A stretch of 64,000 nt of DNA from Actinoplanes ianthinogenes. Its GTDB lineage: Bacteria > Actinomycetota > Actinomycetes > Mycobacteriales > Micromonosporaceae. Where the stretch lies: positions 1,116,001-1,180,000 of the forward strand of contig NZ_AP023356.1 of the NCBI RefSeq assembly GCF_018324205.1, in the 5' to 3' direction. The first letter of the stretch is position 1. Every line of letters begins with the position of its first letter. Under the pieces are notes generated by a model. That model was not told the DNA's origin. It searched no databases and saw only the letters and a program-made list of their open reading frames with translations. Shown in pieces: positions 35,021-44,790 of the stretch. The translations under genes and the position numbers were made by a program.

Positions 35021-35355
35021 ATCCCCGGTGGATCCACGCGCCACCAGCCGGCTCGGCACATCTTGAAGATCAACTTCAAGATCCGGATTTGCTACGCCTG
35101 CGCAAACTCCCCGTGGCTCCACGCGGCCACAGTCCCCGCTACAGACCGCCCGGCGACCGCCGGGCGGTCTGCCCGCTCCCGGTCACCCCCGACCCTGCCG
35201 CAGTGCCATGGCCGTCCCCGATCGTCCCTCGCCGCCCGCCCCGTGATCACTTCGGGCGAGCGCGATCGTCACGCCGCCGTGCACCCGCTTGGACAGCACC
35301 AGTTCCCCACCCACGCCCGCCGCGAGCAGCGCCGCCGCCTCCGCCACACCCCGGT
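35021..35355. other. Gap with a truncated second copy of the cobE-like 3' end
   Basis: Bases 35259-35346 repeat, with about 90% identity, the last 90 bases of the following minus-strand gene (compare CACGCCGCCGTGCACCCGCT at 35270 and 35380). It encodes the same VHGGVTIA-type ending but has no start and no other part of the gene. Nothing else is evident in the gap. Confidence 0.75.
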
Positions 35356-35727
35356 TCAGCCGCGGGCGATCGCCACCGTCACGCCGCCGTGCACCCGCTT
35401 GGGCAGCACCAGTTCCGCCCCCGCCCCCGCCGCGAGCAACGCCGCCGCCTCCGCCACACTCGGCGTCCCGACCGCCGCGGCCGCCACCGCACTCGGCGCC
35501 CCGGGAACCGGCTGCCCGGCCAGCTCCGCCCCGGTGAACCCGGCCAGCCGCCACCGGCGCTCCCGCGCGAACTCCTGAACCCCCGGCTCGGCAGCCCGCC
35601 TGTCCAGGGTCGCCAGCACGGTCCCGTCCAGCCCCTCGACCCCGGCCTCGTCCAGCGCCGCCATCACCGCCGCCGCCAGCGCGTCCGTCGAGACCCCGGC
35701 CCGAGCCCCGACCCCGACCACGATCAC
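35356..35727 (-). CDS. Cobalamin biosynthesis CobE/CbiG C-terminal-like protein
   Basis: 123 residues from a GTG at 35727 (VIVVGVGARAGVSTDALAAAV). The VGVGARAGV start, GLDGTVLATLDRRAAEPGV in the middle and ELVLPKRVHGGVTVAIAR at the end match the CobE/GbiG C-terminal domain, which helps ring contraction in cobalamin synthesis. The start is uncertain because the first about 60 bases are repeated twice more upstream. It lies downstream of cobB, so it fits the pathway. Confidence 0.75.
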   Translation of the reverse strand: MIVVGVGARAGVSTDALAAAVMAALDEAGVEGLDGTVLATLDRRAAEPGVQEFARERRWRLAGFTGAELAGQPVPGAPSAVAAAAVGTPSVAEAAALLAAGAGAELVLPKRVHGGVTVAIARG

Positions 35728-35880
35728 CCCGCCACCGCCACCGCCAGCGCACCCATCGAAACCCCGGCCCGAGCCCCAACCCCGACCACGATCACCCCGC
35801 CACCGCCAGCGCACCCATCGAAACCCCGGCCCGAGCCCCGACCCCGATCACCATCACCCCGCCACCGCCGTCGCACCGTC
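35700..35880 (-). repeat. Threefold tandem repeat of the 5' end of the cobE-like gene
   Basis: The block around CGATCACCCCGCCACCGCCA occurs at 35721, 35789 and (variant) 35851, that is 68 and 62 bases apart, each followed by ACCCCGGCCCGAGCCCC. Each copy encodes VIVVGVGAR-like residues on the minus strand, but the outer copies are out of frame or stopped. Confidence 0.8.
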
Positions 35881-35894
35881 CGCCGCGGCCCCGA

Positions 35895-37250
35895 TCACGC
35901 CGCCGCCGCGTGCACCAGCCGCTCGGCGAACCCACGCTGCCCCGCCCAATGCAGATGCAGATACGACGCGTGAACCCCCGCCGCGGCGAAACCCTCCGGA
36001 TCCGCGCCCCGCCACGCCCACGCCGCTCCCCCGGCCGGCGACAGCAGCAGCCCGGACCGCGGATGCACCGTCGTCCGGTGGAACTCGTGCCCGGTCACCC
36101 GGGTCCCCGCCGCCGCCAGCGGACTGTCGGCCAGCGCGACCGCGTCCCGGTAGCCCAGCGTCAGCGACGGCGTCATCGCCGCCTCGGCGTCCAGCACCCC
36201 GCACATCGGGGCGCCGTCCAGGGTCCGGCACAGCCACAGCAGTCCGGCGCACTCGGCCACGATCGGCCGCCCGGCCCCGGCCAGCTCCCGGACCGCCTTG
36301 CGCAGCGGCTCGTTCGCGGACAGCTCGGCCGCGTAGACCTCCGGGAACCCGCCGCCCACGACCAGGGCGCGAGCTCCACCGGGGAGGGATGTGTCCCGTA
36401 ACGGGTCCACGACGGCGACCTCGGCTCCGGCGCCGGCCAGCAGTTCGGCGGTCTCGGCGTACGCGAAGGAGAAAGCGGGACCACCGGCGAGCGCGACGAT
36501 CGGGCGGCCGGAAGCCGGGATCTCCGCCTCCGGGGTCCACGGCGTCGCCGCCAGCGGCGGCGCCGTGCGAGCGACCGCCGCCACCGCGTCCAGATCGACC
36601 GCCCCCGCGATCAGCGTGGCGAGCGCGTCGACCGAGGCGAGCGCCTCGGCCCGGCGTTCCGCGGCGGGCACCAGCCCGAGATGCCGGGACGGCGCGGCCA
36701 CCGCGTCGGCCCGGCGCAGCGCGCCCAGCACCGGCGTGCCGACCTCCTCACACGCGTCCCGCAGGATCTGCTCGTGCCGGTCCGAGCCGACCCGGTTCAG
36801 GATCACCCCGGCCAGCCGGACCGTCCCGAAGCTGCGGAACCCGTGCACCACCGCCGCGATCGACCGCCCCTGCGCGGCGGCGTCGACGACCAGGATCACC
36901 GGGGCCTGGAGCAGCTGGGCGACCTGGGCCGTGGAGCCGGTCTCGCCGGCACCGGTCCGCCCGTCGTAGAGGCCCATCACGCCCTCGACGACCGCCAGCT
37001 CGGCCCCCCGCGACCCGTGCGCGAAGAGCGGGCCGATCAGCTGCTCGCCGACCAGGACCGGATCCAGGTTGCGCCCCGGGCGGCCGGCCGCGAGAGCGTG
37101 GTATCCCGGGTCGATGTAGTCCGGCCCCACCTTGAACGGCGCCACCGGCACCCCGCGCCGGGCGAACGCCGCCAGCAGCCCGGTCGCCACCGTCGTCTTG
37201 CCGTGCCCGGACGCGGGCGCGGCGATCACCACCCGAGGGATCGTCACCAT
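35895..37250 (-). CDS. cobB: Cobyrinate a,c-diamide synthase
   Basis: 451 residues from the ATG at 37250 (MVTIPRVVIAAPASG). The enzyme amidates the a and c side chains of cobyrinate using ATP and glutamine. The N-terminal dethiobiotin-synthetase-like ATPase has SGHGKTTVATG; the C-terminal class I glutamine amidotransferase domain has the catalytic Cys in VAECAGLLWL and His in GHEFHRTTV, and GGGFPEVYAAEL. Its start overlaps the cobO stop by seven bases. Confidence 0.95.
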   Translation of the reverse strand: MVTIPRVVIAAPASGHGKTTVATGLLAAFARRGVPVAPFKVGPDYIDPGYHALAAGRPGRNLDPVLVGEQLIGPLFAHGSRGAELAVVEGVMGLYDGRTGAGETGSTAQVAQLLQAPVILVVDAAAQGRSIAAVVHGFRSFGTVRLAGVILNRVGSDRHEQILRDACEEVGTPVLGALRRADAVAAPSRHLGLVPAAERRAEALASVDALATLIAGAVDLDAVAAVARTAPPLAATPWTPEAEIPASGRPIVALAGGPAFSFAYAETAELLAGAGAEVAVVDPLRDTSLPGGARALVVGGGFPEVYAAELSANEPLRKAVRELAGAGRPIVAECAGLLWLCRTLDGAPMCGVLDAEAAMTPSLTLGYRDAVALADSPLAAAGTRVTGHEFHRTTVHPRSGLLLSPAGGAAWAWRGADPEGFAAAGVHASYLHLHWAGQRGFAERLVHAAAA

Positions 37251-37843
37251 TCGATACCCTGCTGGCCTTTGCGACCGGCGTCCATCGGATGCTTGATCTT
37301 GGTCATCTCGGTGACCAGGTCGGCCGCCCCGATCAGGTCCGGATGCGCGTCCCGTCCGGTGATCACCACGTGTTGCGTGCCGGGTCGCTCGGCGAGCGTC
37401 TCGATCACGTCCGCGACGTCCACCCAGCCCCACTTCATCGGGTAGGTGAACTCGTCGAGCACGTAGAACTTGTACGTCTCGGCCGCCAGGTCCCGCTTGA
37501 TCTGCGCCCACCCCTCAGCGGCCTCGGCGGCGTGGTCCCGCTCGGTGCCGGCCCGCTGGATCCAGGACCAGCCCTCGCCCATCTTGTGCCAGGTCACCGG
37601 CGTCCCGTTCACGCCGTCCAGGGCCTTGAGCGCCGTCTCCTCGCCGACCTTCCACTTCTGCGACTTGACGAACTGGAAGACCCCGATCGGCCACCCCGCA
37701 CTCCACGCCCGCAACGCCATCCCGAACGCGGCCGTCGACTTACCCTTGCCCGGCCCGGTGTGCACGGCGAAGACCGCCTGCCGCCGCCGCTGCCGCGTCG
37801 TCAGCCCGTCGTCGGGCACGGTGGTCACTTTCCCTTGCGGCAT
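37244..37843 (-). CDS. cobO: Cob(I)yrinic acid a,c-diamide adenosyltransferase
   Basis: 199 residues. It transfers the adenosyl group from ATP to the corrin cobalt. The P-loop GPGKGKSTAAFGMALRA, FVKSQKWKVGEE, and YVLDEFTYPMKWGWV are characteristic of the CobA/CobO family. It overlaps cobB by seven bases, so they are translationally coupled. Confidence 0.95.
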   Translation of the reverse strand: MPQGKVTTVPDDGLTTRQRRRQAVFAVHTGPGKGKSTAAFGMALRAWSAGWPIGVFQFVKSQKWKVGEETALKALDGVNGTPVTWHKMGEGWSWIQRAGTERDHAAEAAEGWAQIKRDLAAETYKFYVLDEFTYPMKWGWVDVADVIETLAERPGTQHVVITGRDAHPDLIGAADLVTEMTKIKHPMDAGRKGQQGIEW

Positions 37844-38399
37844 CCGCTCGCTCCCCTCACCACATCAAACCCTTCCCCGTACGCAATCCGCCCCACCCAC
37901 CGCTTGCCCAGCCCCACCAAACCACCCACCGGCCCCACCCGCCCCGCCGCCACCGGCTCCCCCCGGCACACCAGCCCTGCCCAGCACCGGCCTCCGCCCA
38001 GCACACCCACCCCGCCCGGCACCGGCCTCCGCCCGGCACACCCGCCCCGCCCGCCGGCTCCGCCCGGCACACCCGCCCCGCCGCCGGCTCCGCCCGGCAC
38101 ACCCGCCCCGCCCGCACCCGCCTCTGCTCGGCACACCCGCTCTGCCCAGCACCGGCCACTGCCCGGCACACCGGCCCCGCCGCCACCGGCTCCGCCCCGG
38201 CACACCTGCTCTGCCCGGCACACCACGCCGGGGCACCCGCCGTACCCCGGCACACCCGCCGTACCCGGGACGCGAGACCGCCGGCAACCGAGGCCCGGCC
38301 GCGCCTCCCGGTCCGGGCTGGCGCTGAGGGCCCTAAAACGGTCCGGATTAGGGCCCTCAGGACCAGCCGGGAACAGCGACTCGCGGCCGGGCCGCTTGA
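37844..38399. repeat. Gap between chelatase and cobO with simple GC repeats
   Basis: From about 37940 to 38280 the plus strand is made of irregular, about 30-base units of the type GCTCCGCCCGGCACACCCGC. No gene is credible. A perfect palindromic element follows at 38316-38368. The gap breaks the otherwise tight cobalamin operon. Confidence 0.6.
38316..38368. repeat. Single palindromic element of the array A/B family
   Basis: CTGAGGGCCCTAA (38324-38336) and TTAGGGCCCTCAG (38348-38360) form a perfect 13-base stem with an 11-base loop, framed by GGCTGG and CCAGCC. It has the same core and frame as the units of arrays A and B, but occurs once. Confidence 0.85.
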
Positions 38400-40850
38400 T
38401 CAGGCAGCCCGGCGGTAAGCGCGATCCCCCGGAACCGCGCTGGATGCCGGGCGGCCGCGGCCGGTGGCGGCTTCCAGCTGCTCCAGCGGCATCACATCGG
38501 CCCGGAGGGCGGCGGCGAGTTTGCGGGCGAGGCCCAGGCGGATCGGGCCGGATTCGCAGTCGACGACGACGGTGGCCACGCCGCTCAGGGCCGGGGCCAG
38601 CAGCAGCGGGTCGGGGCCGCTGGTGGCGCGGCCGTCGGTGACCACGATCAGCAGGGGACGGCGGCGCGGGTCGCGGCGGCGTTCGGTGGCGATGGTGCGG
38701 GCGGCCGCGCGCAGGCCGGCGGCGAGCGGGGTGCGGCCGCCGGTGCGCAGGGCGGCCAGCCGCATCACGCCGACCTCGTGGCTGGACGTCGGCGGGAGCA
38801 CCACGTCGGCGTCCGCGCCCCGGAAAGTGATCATCCCGATCCGGTCGCGCCGCTGGTAGGCGTCGCGGAGCAGGGACAGGACGGCGGTCTTGACCAGGGT
38901 CATCCGTTTGCGGGCGGCCATCGAGCCGGAGGCGTCGACGACGAACAGCACCAGGTTCGCCTCGCGGCCGACGTGGATAGCCTCGCGCAGGTCCCGTGGC
39001 TCGACGTCGAAAACCCGCGGCGCGCGCATCATCCCGCCGCGGTCGCCCACCGGCCCACGGTCGCCGAAAGGCCGACCGTCACCCACCAGCCCACGGTCGC
39101 CGAAAGGCCCGCCGTGACCCACCAGCCCACGGTCACCGATAGGCCCGCCGTGACCCACCAGCCCACGGTCACCGAAAGGCCCGCCGTGACCCACCAGCCC
39201 ACGGTCACCGAAAGGCCCGCCGTCACCCACCAGCCCACGGTCACCGAAAGGCCCGCCGTCGCCCACCGGCCCGCTGGCGTTCATCGGTCCGCCGTCGCCC
39301 ACCGGCGCGCCGGCGTTCATCGGATTGAGGTCACCGACCGGCTCGCGGCTGTCGGCGACCGTCGCCTGACCGGCGGCCAGGGCGGCGCGATGCAGGGCGG
39401 CACGGAGGGTGGCGGGGAGGTGTGGAGCGCCGGCGAGTTTGCCGAGGGGTTTGCGGGAGCCGACGACGCGGCCCCGGCGGGCGTAGGCCGGGGAGCGCTT
39501 GCCCGTGTGGCCACCCTCGCCGAGGGCGGTGATCCGCAGCGTGCGTGGCCGGAACGCGGCGCCGGCCTGGGCCGGGGCCGCGGCGCCGCCCTGCGGACTC
39601 TCGCCGCTCGGCGGCGGGTTGTCGGCGGGCGAAGGCGCTTCAGCCCGCGGGCCACCGGGAGGAAGGCCGCCGCCGGGACCACCGGGCCCGCTGTCCGGGC
39701 CGCCGGGGCCGCTGTCCGGGCCGTCGGGACCGCCGTCCGGATCGTCGTCCGGCTGCTGATCGTCCGGCCCATCACCAGAGGTGTCATCCCCCGCCTGCTG
39801 CTCCTCGGCCTGGCGTTCGAGATCCTCCCGGGCCTGACGCTCGGCCTCGGCGAGAGCCTGGTCCAGCTTCTCCTCGTCGGTCCCGGGCGGATCCAGCGGA
39901 TCGGTGCGACGGCGATGCGGCAGCGCCAGCCGGGCCGCGTCCCGCACGTCGTCGGCGGTCACCCGGTCACGGCCGTGCCAGGCCGCCATCGCGACCGCGC
40001 AGCGGGCCACCACGATGTCCGCGCGCATGCCGTCGACCCCGTACGCCAGGCAGACCCGGGCGATCCGGTCGAGTTCGGCGTCGGGCAGGACCACCGTCGG
40101 CAGGATGGCGCGGGCCGCCGCGATCCGGGCCGCGTACTCCCGCTCGTCGGCGGCGAACCGGGCGGCGAAGGTGGCCGGGTCCAGCTCGTAGGCGAGGCGG
40201 CGGCGGACCACCTCGGCGCGCTGGGTGGCGTCGCGCGGGGCGGCGACCGTGACCACCAGGCCGAACCGGTCGACCAGCTGGGGGCGGGGTTCGCCCTCCT
40301 CCGGATTCATGGTGCCGACCAGCAGGAAGCGGGCGGCGTGTTTGACCGAGACGCCGTCGCGCTCGACGTGGGCGCGGCCCATCGCCGCGGCGTCCAGGAG
40401 CAGGTCGACCAGGTGGTCCGGGAGGAGGTTGACCTCGTCGACGTAGAGGACGCCGCGGTGGGCGGCGGCCAGCAGGCCGGGCTCGTACGCCTTGACGCCG
40501 TCGGCCAGGGCACGCTGGATGTCGAGGGTGCCGACGACCCGGTCCTCGGTGGCTCCGACCGGCAGCTCGACCAGGTTGGCCGGGCGGTGCGCGGCGGGGG
40601 TGTCGGCGGCGTGCGGGCCGTCCGGGCACTCCGGGTCCGGTGCGGCCGGGTCGCAGGCGAAGCGGCAGCCGCGGACCACCGTGACCGGCGGGAGCAGGGC
40701 GGCCAGGGCGCGGACGACCGTGCTCTTGGCGGTGCCCTTCTCGCCGCGGACCAGCACCCCGCCCACGGCCGGCGAGACCGACGTGAGCAGCAGGGCGAGG
40801 CGCAGGTCGTCCAGGCCGACCACGGCCGAGAACGGGTACGGAGTTGTCAC
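38400..40850 (-). CDS. Magnesium/cobalt chelatase-like ChlI-ChlD fusion
   Basis: 816 residues from a GTG at 40850 with GGGAGGG eight bases upstream; the alternative ATG at 40898 lies inside the riboswitch region. The N-terminal AAA+ half has GEKGTAKSTVV and VLYVDEVNLLPDHLVD. The C-terminal von Willebrand A domain has the metal site VVDASGSM and VVTDGRATSG. In between is a long acidic Gly/Pro linker and a run of 12-residue repeats (GGPFGDRGLVGH). Placed in the cobalamin block under a riboswitch, it most likely supplies the ATPase parts of cobalt chelatase; the large CobN subunit is not in the window. Confidence 0.88.
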   Translation of the reverse strand: MTTPYPFSAVVGLDDLRLALLLTSVSPAVGGVLVRGEKGTAKSTVVRALAALLPPVTVVRGCRFACDPAAPDPECPDGPHAADTPAAHRPANLVELPVGATEDRVVGTLDIQRALADGVKAYEPGLLAAAHRGVLYVDEVNLLPDHLVDLLLDAAAMGRAHVERDGVSVKHAARFLLVGTMNPEEGEPRPQLVDRFGLVVTVAAPRDATQRAEVVRRRLAYELDPATFAARFAADEREYAARIAAARAILPTVVLPDAELDRIARVCLAYGVDGMRADIVVARCAVAMAAWHGRDRVTADDVRDAARLALPHRRRTDPLDPPGTDEEKLDQALAEAERQAREDLERQAEEQQAGDDTSGDGPDDQQPDDDPDGGPDGPDSGPGGPDSGPGGPGGGLPPGGPRAEAPSPADNPPPSGESPQGGAAAPAQAGAAFRPRTLRITALGEGGHTGKRSPAYARRGRVVGSRKPLGKLAGAPHLPATLRAALHRAALAAGQATVADSREPVGDLNPMNAGAPVGDGGPMNASGPVGDGGPFGDRGLVGDGGPFGDRGLVGHGGPFGDRGLVGHGGPIGDRGLVGHGGPFGDRGLVGDGRPFGDRGPVGDRGGMMRAPRVFDVEPRDLREAIHVGREANLVLFVVDASGSMAARKRMTLVKTAVLSLLRDAYQRRDRIGMITFRGADADVVLPPTSSHEVGVMRLAALRTGGRTPLAAGLRAAARTIATERRRDPRRRPLLIVVTDGRATSGPDPLLLAPALSGVATVVVDCESGPIRLGLARKLAAALRADVMPLEQLEAATGRGRPASSAVPGDRAYRRAA
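39040..39285 (-). repeat. Coding repeat: 36-bp unit in the chelatase linker
   Basis: CCACGGTCGCCGAAAGGCC-type blocks recur every 36 bases (for example 39091 and 39127), about six copies, encoding GDRGLVG(H/D)GGPF. Copies are almost identical, so the expansion is recent. Confidence 0.9.
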
Positions 40851-40865
40851 AGGGGTTTCCCTCCC

Positions 40866-41060
40866 GGCGGGTGTCCACGCCCGCGCGTCGGTCGTCACGA
40901 GCGGCCGGAGTCTCCTGACTCCCGGATCGCCGTTCCCCGCTCGCCTTCCGGCCCGCCGGTCGGGCCGTGGCGTGCTGTCTCGTCAGCGGGTCGCTCCCCG
41001 GTCACAGTGGCGGGACCGTCCCGGACTCGCACCGGGTTCCTCCGCAACCGCTCGCGCCCC
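40866..41060 (-). ncRNA. Cobalamin riboswitch
   Basis: Read on the minus strand, the leader of the chelatase gene contains GAACCCGGTGCGAGTCCGGG, then GCCACTGTGACCGG, and further on GAGTCAGGAGACTCC, the B12 box core. These are the conserved blocks of cobalamin riboswitches in the usual order. A GCGGGCGTGGACACCCGC hairpin follows directly and reaches the ribosome site GGGAGGG, so the likely mechanism is control of translation initiation. Ends are approximate. Confidence 0.9.
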
Positions 41061-41115
41061 ATCTTTCCGATCCGGCCCCCAGCCCGTCAAACAACGAGCA
41101 GCGAGATCACCAAGG

Positions 41116-41466
41116 TCACACCGAGACCAGGCAGAGCACGTGCCCGTCGGCGTCGCTGAGCACCGCCTGCCGCTCACCCCACGGCTGGTCCTCCGGCGCG
41201 TCGATCACGGTGGCCCCGGTCTTCTCGGCGGCCGCGGTGGTCGCGTCGACGTCGTCCACCCGGAAACTGATCGCCACCCCGGCCAGGCCGGCGGTCGGCG
41301 GCCGCTGGTGCAGCAGCAGCTCGGTGGTCGTGCCCGGCACCTCGAACGCGACGACGTCCCCGAAGGCCGCCTTCTCCACGAGACCGAGAACGTCCTGGTA
41401 GAGGGCCCGGCTCCGGGACAGGTCCGCTACCGACACGATAAGGCGCTGAAGTCCGATTACGGTCAT
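41116..41466 (-). CDS. VOC/glyoxalase family protein
   Basis: 116 residues with the paired beta-alpha-beta-beta-beta folds of the vicinal oxygen chelate family: IGLQRLIVSVADLSRSRALY at the start and AVLSDADGHVLCLVSV at the end. One His and one Glu occur at usual metal positions. It is 24 bases downstream of the SRPBCC gene, so it is probably the third gene of that operon. Confidence 0.88.
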   Translation of the reverse strand: MTVIGLQRLIVSVADLSRSRALYQDVLGLVEKAAFGDVVAFEVPGTTTELLLHQRPPTAGLAGVAISFRVDDVDATTAAAEKTGATVIDAPEDQPWGERQAVLSDADGHVLCLVSV

Positions 41467-41490
41467 GATCGCGACCCTACGTCAGCTCGG

Positions 41491-41997
41491 CTAGGCGAAG
41501 AGTTCGGCGTACCGGTCGCGCAGCTCCGCCCAGCCGTGGCGCATCGCGTCCCGGCCGCGGATCGCGGTGACCGGCTCGCCGGCCAGCAGGCGGGCCAGCA
41601 CGTCCGCGCACAGGTGCCAGCCGGCCGCGACCATCGCGTCCATGTCCCGATCGGCCAGCGTGTGCCGCAGGGTGAGCCGGGTGCCGCCCTCGACCGGCGC
41701 CAGCTCCCAGCGCAGCAGATCCTCGCCCCACGTGTATTCGAGCAGGTGCGGCGGCTCCACCCGGCGCACCGTCGCGGGCAGCGCGGTGCGGTCGTCGCCG
41801 TCGACCATGGTCAGCGTGGCGGGGCCGGTTTCGGTCAGGGCACGGGAGGCGGTGAAGGGCGCCCAGCGGTCCAGGCGCTCCGGGTCGACCAGCGCGGGCC
41901 ACACCTGCTCGGGCGGCTGCGGCAGGTCACGGACGAAGATCAGGGTCCAGCGGTCGCCGTCGGCGGCCACGCGGGCATCGGCGAGTGGTCCGGTCAC
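41491..41997 (-). CDS. SRPBCC (AHSA1/START-like) domain protein
   Basis: 168 residues from a GTG at 41997 with GGAGGAGG five bases upstream. It has the hydrophobic-pocket fold of AHSA1-like proteins: FVRDLPQPPEQVWPALVDPE and LLEYTWGEDLLRWEL, GGTRLTLRHTL. The start overlaps the stop of the ArsR gene (GTGA). ArsR plus SRPBCC pairs are common; the ligand is usually unknown. Confidence 0.9.
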   Translation of the reverse strand: MTGPLADARVAADGDRWTLIFVRDLPQPPEQVWPALVDPERLDRWAPFTASRALTETGPATLTMVDGDDRTALPATVRRVEPPHLLEYTWGEDLLRWELAPVEGGTRLTLRHTLADRDMDAMVAAGWHLCADVLARLLAGEPVTAIRGRDAMRHGWAELRDRYAELFA

Positions 41998-42311
41998 GGT
42001 TCCTCCTCCGAGGTTGTCGGCGCGAGATGTCGCTCGAGGGCGTCCAGGTGGCGGTCCCACAATTTCCGGTACGGCCGCAGCCATGCGTCGAGCGCCCGGA
42101 ACGGCGCACCTTCGAGGCGGTAGATCCGCTGCTGGGCCTGCGCGCGCACCGAGACGACGCCGGCCTCGCGCAGCACCCGCAGGTGTTTGGAGACCGCGGG
42201 CTGACTCATCCCGAGCGCCCCGACCAGGTCACCGACGCTCGCCTCGCGGGTCAGCAGCGCGTCGACGATGCGCCGGCGGGCCGGTTCGGCGAGCACCTCC
42301 AGAACGTCCAC
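41994..42311 (-). CDS. ArsR-family winged-helix repressor
   Basis: 105 residues with MSQPAVSKHLRVLREAGVV as the recognition helix region and EPARRRIVDALL at the start. The usual metal-binding cysteine pair is absent, so this is not a metal sensor of the ArsR/SmtB type. It overlaps the SRPBCC gene by four bases and probably controls that operon. Confidence 0.92.
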   Translation of the reverse strand: MDVLEVLAEPARRRIVDALLTREASVGDLVGALGMSQPAVSKHLRVLREAGVVSVRAQAQQRIYRLEGAPFRALDAWLRPYRKLWDRHLDALERHLAPTTSEEEP

Positions 42312-42363
42312 CCCTCCAACATGCCGCTACGCGTATATAACTGTCAAGGAATACCGGAGACCG

Positions 42364-42394
42364 AAAAACGCCCCACCGGAAAACCGGTGGGGCG
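42364..42394 (-). terminator. Rho-independent terminator of citrate synthase
   Basis: CGCCCCACCGG (42369-42379) and CCGGTGGGGCG (42384-42394) form a perfect 11-base stem with an AAAA loop. On the minus strand the stem is followed by TTTTT. It lies 50 bases after the gltA stop. Confidence 0.92.
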
Positions 42395-42444
42395 CACTTC
42401 GCACTTATTCGGGTCGGGCTCCGCCTCCGAGTCCGCGCCGATTT

Positions 42445-43728
<1,284 letters not shown>

Positions 43729-43911
43729 GTATTTCCCTCACTTCACCGGCAGATGTCCCAAAGATTTTGCCGTTCACCGTAAACCCTCAACCTGAATGGG
43801 TCATCAGGTGGCCAGCCGTTGAGGCATTGGTCACCAGTCCGTATAGACCGTTGCGCCATAGATAATGATCGGTATATTGCGAGAACGTAACGGGAAGCGG
43901 AGGTCGAACCG
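43729..43911. promoter_or_regulatory. Divergent promoter region of gltA and the universal stress gene
   Basis: This 183-base gap is distinctly A/T-rich, with TATAGA, ATAGATAATGATC and GGTATATTGC on the plus strand near the stress gene. Exact -10/-35 boxes are not assignable by eye. Confidence 0.45.
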
Positions 43912-44751
43912 ATGCAGATCCCGAGTCGGCCACCGGTGGTGGTCGGGGTGGACGGGACCGCGGCCGGCCTGGCCGCCGTTCGCCTGGCCGCCCGGGAGGC
44001 GGTCTCCCGCGGCACTCTCTTGTCGGTGGTGCACGCTTTCAGCTGGGACGAGGCCGAGGCCCGCGGCACCGCCTCACGCGTCGTCGAGGAGGCGGTCACC
44101 ACCGCCCAGCGTTCCACACCCGGCGTCGACGTGCGGGGTCAACTCGTGGATGGGCCCGCCGGGCGGGTGCTGCGCAAGCTCAGCCGGACCGCCACGCTGC
44201 TGGTGCTGGGCGCCGACGACCTGGCCGCGACCGGCCGCCTGCCGCCCACGTCGCCGCTGCTGGAGGCGGTGTCGCAGGCCTGGTGCCCGGTGGTGGTGGC
44301 GCGCGCGCCCCGGCCGCCGTCCGGGCGGGTGATCGCCGCGGTGGACGGGTCCGTGCCGTCCGTGCTGGCCCTGCGGTACGCGGCCGAGGACGCCCGCCGC
44401 CGAGGGATCCCGCTGGACGTGGCGCACGTCGGCGACGAGGACGCCGGGCGGCAGGTGCTGGACCGGGTGATCGCCGCGGTGCCGGGCCTGCCGCCGCTGC
44501 GCCGCCGGGTGCTGGCCGGGCCGCCGGCCGCCACCCTGATACGCGCCTCCCGCCGGGCCGGTCTGATCGTGCTGGGCCCGCGCGGAGCCGGTGGCGCCGG
44601 CCGATTCGGATCAGTGGCCGACGCCCTGTTGCGACACGGGGGCTGCCCGACCGTTTTCGTGCACGGACGCCGGGAACCGGCCGGAAAGTCGAAACCCGGC
44701 CACTTAACTGGCCAATTCCGGCCGGTGGCGTCGGGTCCGTTGCTACGGTGA
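43912..44751 (+). CDS. Tandem-domain universal stress protein
   Basis: 279 residues with two USP domains: residues about 8-130 (VVVGVDGTAAGLAAVRLAAR) and about 140-250 (VIAAVDGSVPSVLALRYAAE, LIVLGPRGAGGAGRFGSV). The second keeps an ATP-binding type Gly-rich loop; the first is degenerate at that point (LGADDLAATG). USPs help dormancy and stress survival. A TTA codon lies at 44704-44706 (codon 265). GGAGGT precedes the ATG. Confidence 0.9.
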   Translation: MQIPSRPPVVVGVDGTAAGLAAVRLAAREAVSRGTLLSVVHAFSWDEAEARGTASRVVEEAVTTAQRSTPGVDVRGQLVDGPAGRVLRKLSRTATLLVLGADDLAATGRLPPTSPLLEAVSQAWCPVVVARAPRPPSGRVIAAVDGSVPSVLALRYAAEDARRRGIPLDVAHVGDEDAGRQVLDRVIAAVPGLPPLRRRVLAGPPAATLIRASRRAGLIVLGPRGAGGAGRFGSVADALLRHGGCPTVFVHGRREPAGKSKPGHLTGQFRPVASGPLLR

Positions 44752-44790
44752 GCAAAACCTAGTCTTAGGGCAAAACGGGAGGAATGCCCG

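Noticed and set aside
35063..35130. Third copy of repeat B near 35063 (and near 60640)
   Set aside because: Only the GATCAA...ATTC-like start is shared; the long diagnostic blocks are missing.
38316..38368. CCCTAA/TTAGGG as telomere-like repeat
   Set aside because: It occurs once per unit as part of a hairpin, not in tandem; a coincidence of the palindrome core.
40848..40898. ATG at 40898 as the chelatase start
   Set aside because: It lies within the riboswitch region and lacks a ribosome site; the GTG at 40850 has one.
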